Origin: Eremophila alpestris peregrina
Taxonomy: Eukaryota; Chordata; Aves; Passeriformes; Alaudidae
NCBI GenBank assembly: GCA_009792885.1
Contig: WMCF01000012.1
Coordinates: 14,139,539-14,203,538, forward strand
Reading direction: 5' to 3'
DNA: 64,000 nt
Under the pieces are notes generated by a model. It saw only the letters and a list, made by a program, of their open reading frames with translations, did not search any database and was not told the DNA's origin. Shown here piece after piece: positions 62,985 to 64,000 of the stretch (the stretch's first letter is position 1; each line of letters starts with the position of its first letter). The translations under genes and the position numbers were made by a program.

Positions 62985-63895
62985 TTAAAAAATCACCTTC
63001 CCATATTAAGAAAAAAAAATGAAACTTTGCTGAATCTCTGAATGTAATTTTGATCTAAAAGCTTTATATGTTTGGAGTTTCTTTTAATATACCTATTTGC
63101 TTATTTACATATTGAAGCGAAGCCAGTTCACTTGCAGTTTTTCCCTGCATTAGGACATTACAAAATATTTGGTCACTCAGCCAGATTCATTCCTCTCCTT
63201 AACCCAAAAACTCTTCACTGTCATAATTAACACCCTGACTAGCATTAAAAAACTACCTGGATGCACTGTAGGCACAAACTGAACTAGCACTAAGCAGAAA
63301 CGCCTTTGGGCTTTAATATAACTTGATTTAGCTAAACCAGTGAAAGGTAAGCACAAACCCTCTTGTGTTGGTTTAAAGGTAACAGTGAATTAGCTCACCA
63401 TTCAGGCTTATGAGCAGAGCAGACAAGCCTGCATTACATGGCTTTAGAATAGGTACAGTATCCATACTGAAATCTCTTAACTGCTTGTGGCACAAACTCT
63501 CTAGTTCTCTGGTTTCCAAAGTGGGGTTCTCACAAAAGGCAGGTGCAAATCACTCTCAATACTAATTTTACAGTGTTTTATATATTAATAATATTGGGTC
63601 AGCTCTTAACAAAGATGAAAGTATTTGATCTATTGGTTAGAAAAGTTCTGGGTCTAATCAGACTTACCCAACTTCATGTAGAGACCAGACATACATTTAC
63701 TATTGTGTGTTTTCTTAATCAAAGCTTCCAAGCCAACCCACAGGTGAGTGACACTGCAGCAACAATGGACTTTTGTAGTGGTTTTCAGAAGAAACAAAGT
63801 TTAACTTAAGCTAATTAATCTTGCTATCCTATCATAATATTTCAATCATAGTTAATATTAGACTGACTTTATGCAGCGACTTTTAGTGGAAAAGC

Positions 63896-63925
63896 AAAAC
63901 AAACAAACAAACAAACAAACAAAAA
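63896..63925 (+). repeat. (AAAC)n microsatellite
   Basis: About seven AAAC units ending in a short A run. Confidence 0.9.
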
Positions 63926-64000
63926 AGCAAGTGGGAAAACTGAATTCAGGTGTCAAAACCTGGCTTTGAGATCATCAGGGAAACACAATGTAATACCAAT

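Larger units (their letters stand above)
18440..64000 (-). other. BNC2: BNC2 intron, 5' side of the exon (partial)
   Basis: This precedes the acceptor at 18441-18440 and continues beyond the window. The expected upstream coding exon, encoding the segment that ends just before SEEAEV, was looked for on the minus strand and not seen, so the intron seems longer than 45 kb. Long 5' introns are usual for this gene in vertebrates. It hosts all the CR1 and LTR insertions of the window. Stretches 21600-24500, 24700-26400, 26850-32500, 32700-37350, 37650-40780, 42900-45850, 46350-48380, 49000-52830, 53000-55200, 55650-57470 and 58170-60880 hold no gene or clear element that I can recognise. An unrelated nested gene cannot be fully excluded without transcript data. 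Confidence 0.7.

Overview
This window looks like vertebrate, almost certainly avian, nuclear DNA: AT-rich, few genes, split gene structure, sparse repeats dominated by CR1-type LINE fragments, and two solo LTRs whose sequences resemble endogenous-retrovirus LTRs of birds. There is no bacterial or viral gene organisation. I see no tRNA, rRNA, CRISPR or operon.

The one coding feature I can support is a single internal exon on the minus strand, 18439 down to 18239. It is 201 bp, 67 codons, phase 0 at both ends, with an AG acceptor and a GT donor. Its translation matches what I remember of the N-terminal part of basonuclin 2 (BNC2), a zinc-finger nuclear protein, including the segments SEEAEVDVR, RARDLTLRDSCTDNSMQFGT and NLLFRMSQQ. 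The rest of the window is therefore best read as two very long BNC2 introns: positions 1-18238 lie downstream of the exon in transcription and 18440-64000 lie upstream. I looked for the neighbouring coding exons (the one starting with the conserved Cys-rich segment, and the preceding N-terminal exon) and did not find them. BNC2 is Z-linked in birds, so a Z-chromosome origin is likely but inferred.

Layout. 1-17.2 kb: AT-rich intron with one block (7.8-9.0 kb) that reads like conserved regulatory DNA. 17.2-21.6 kb: the compositionally exceptional part, with a pyrimidine tract, a CpG-rich block (candidate alternative promoter), the BNC2 exon, a 65-base poly(A), a C/CA-rich block and a strong G-quadruplex motif. 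21.6-40.7 kb: mostly plain intron, with a perfect 24-bp inverted repeat at 24.55 kb, a G/T-rich tract at 32.5 kb and a few regulatory-looking blocks. 40.8-42.9 kb: two CR1 fragments with purine-rich tracts on either side of the first. 48.4-49.0 kb: first solo LTR. 52.8 kb and 55.2-55.6 kb: older CR1 remnants. 57.5-58.2 kb: second solo LTR with a 6-bp target duplication and an internal TA microsatellite. 58.2-64 kb: plain intron with one regulatory-looking block near 60.9-61.15 kb.

Nearly all open reading frames of 60-150 codons in the window are chance frames in noncoding DNA; those overlapping CR1 or the LTRs are remnants of mobile elements. Regulatory calls rest on composition and motif impression only, since no alignment could be run. 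I found no convincing new multigene system. The best items for a second look are the perfect hairpin, the CpG block beside the exon, the microsatellite-like coding stretch, and the two LTRs.
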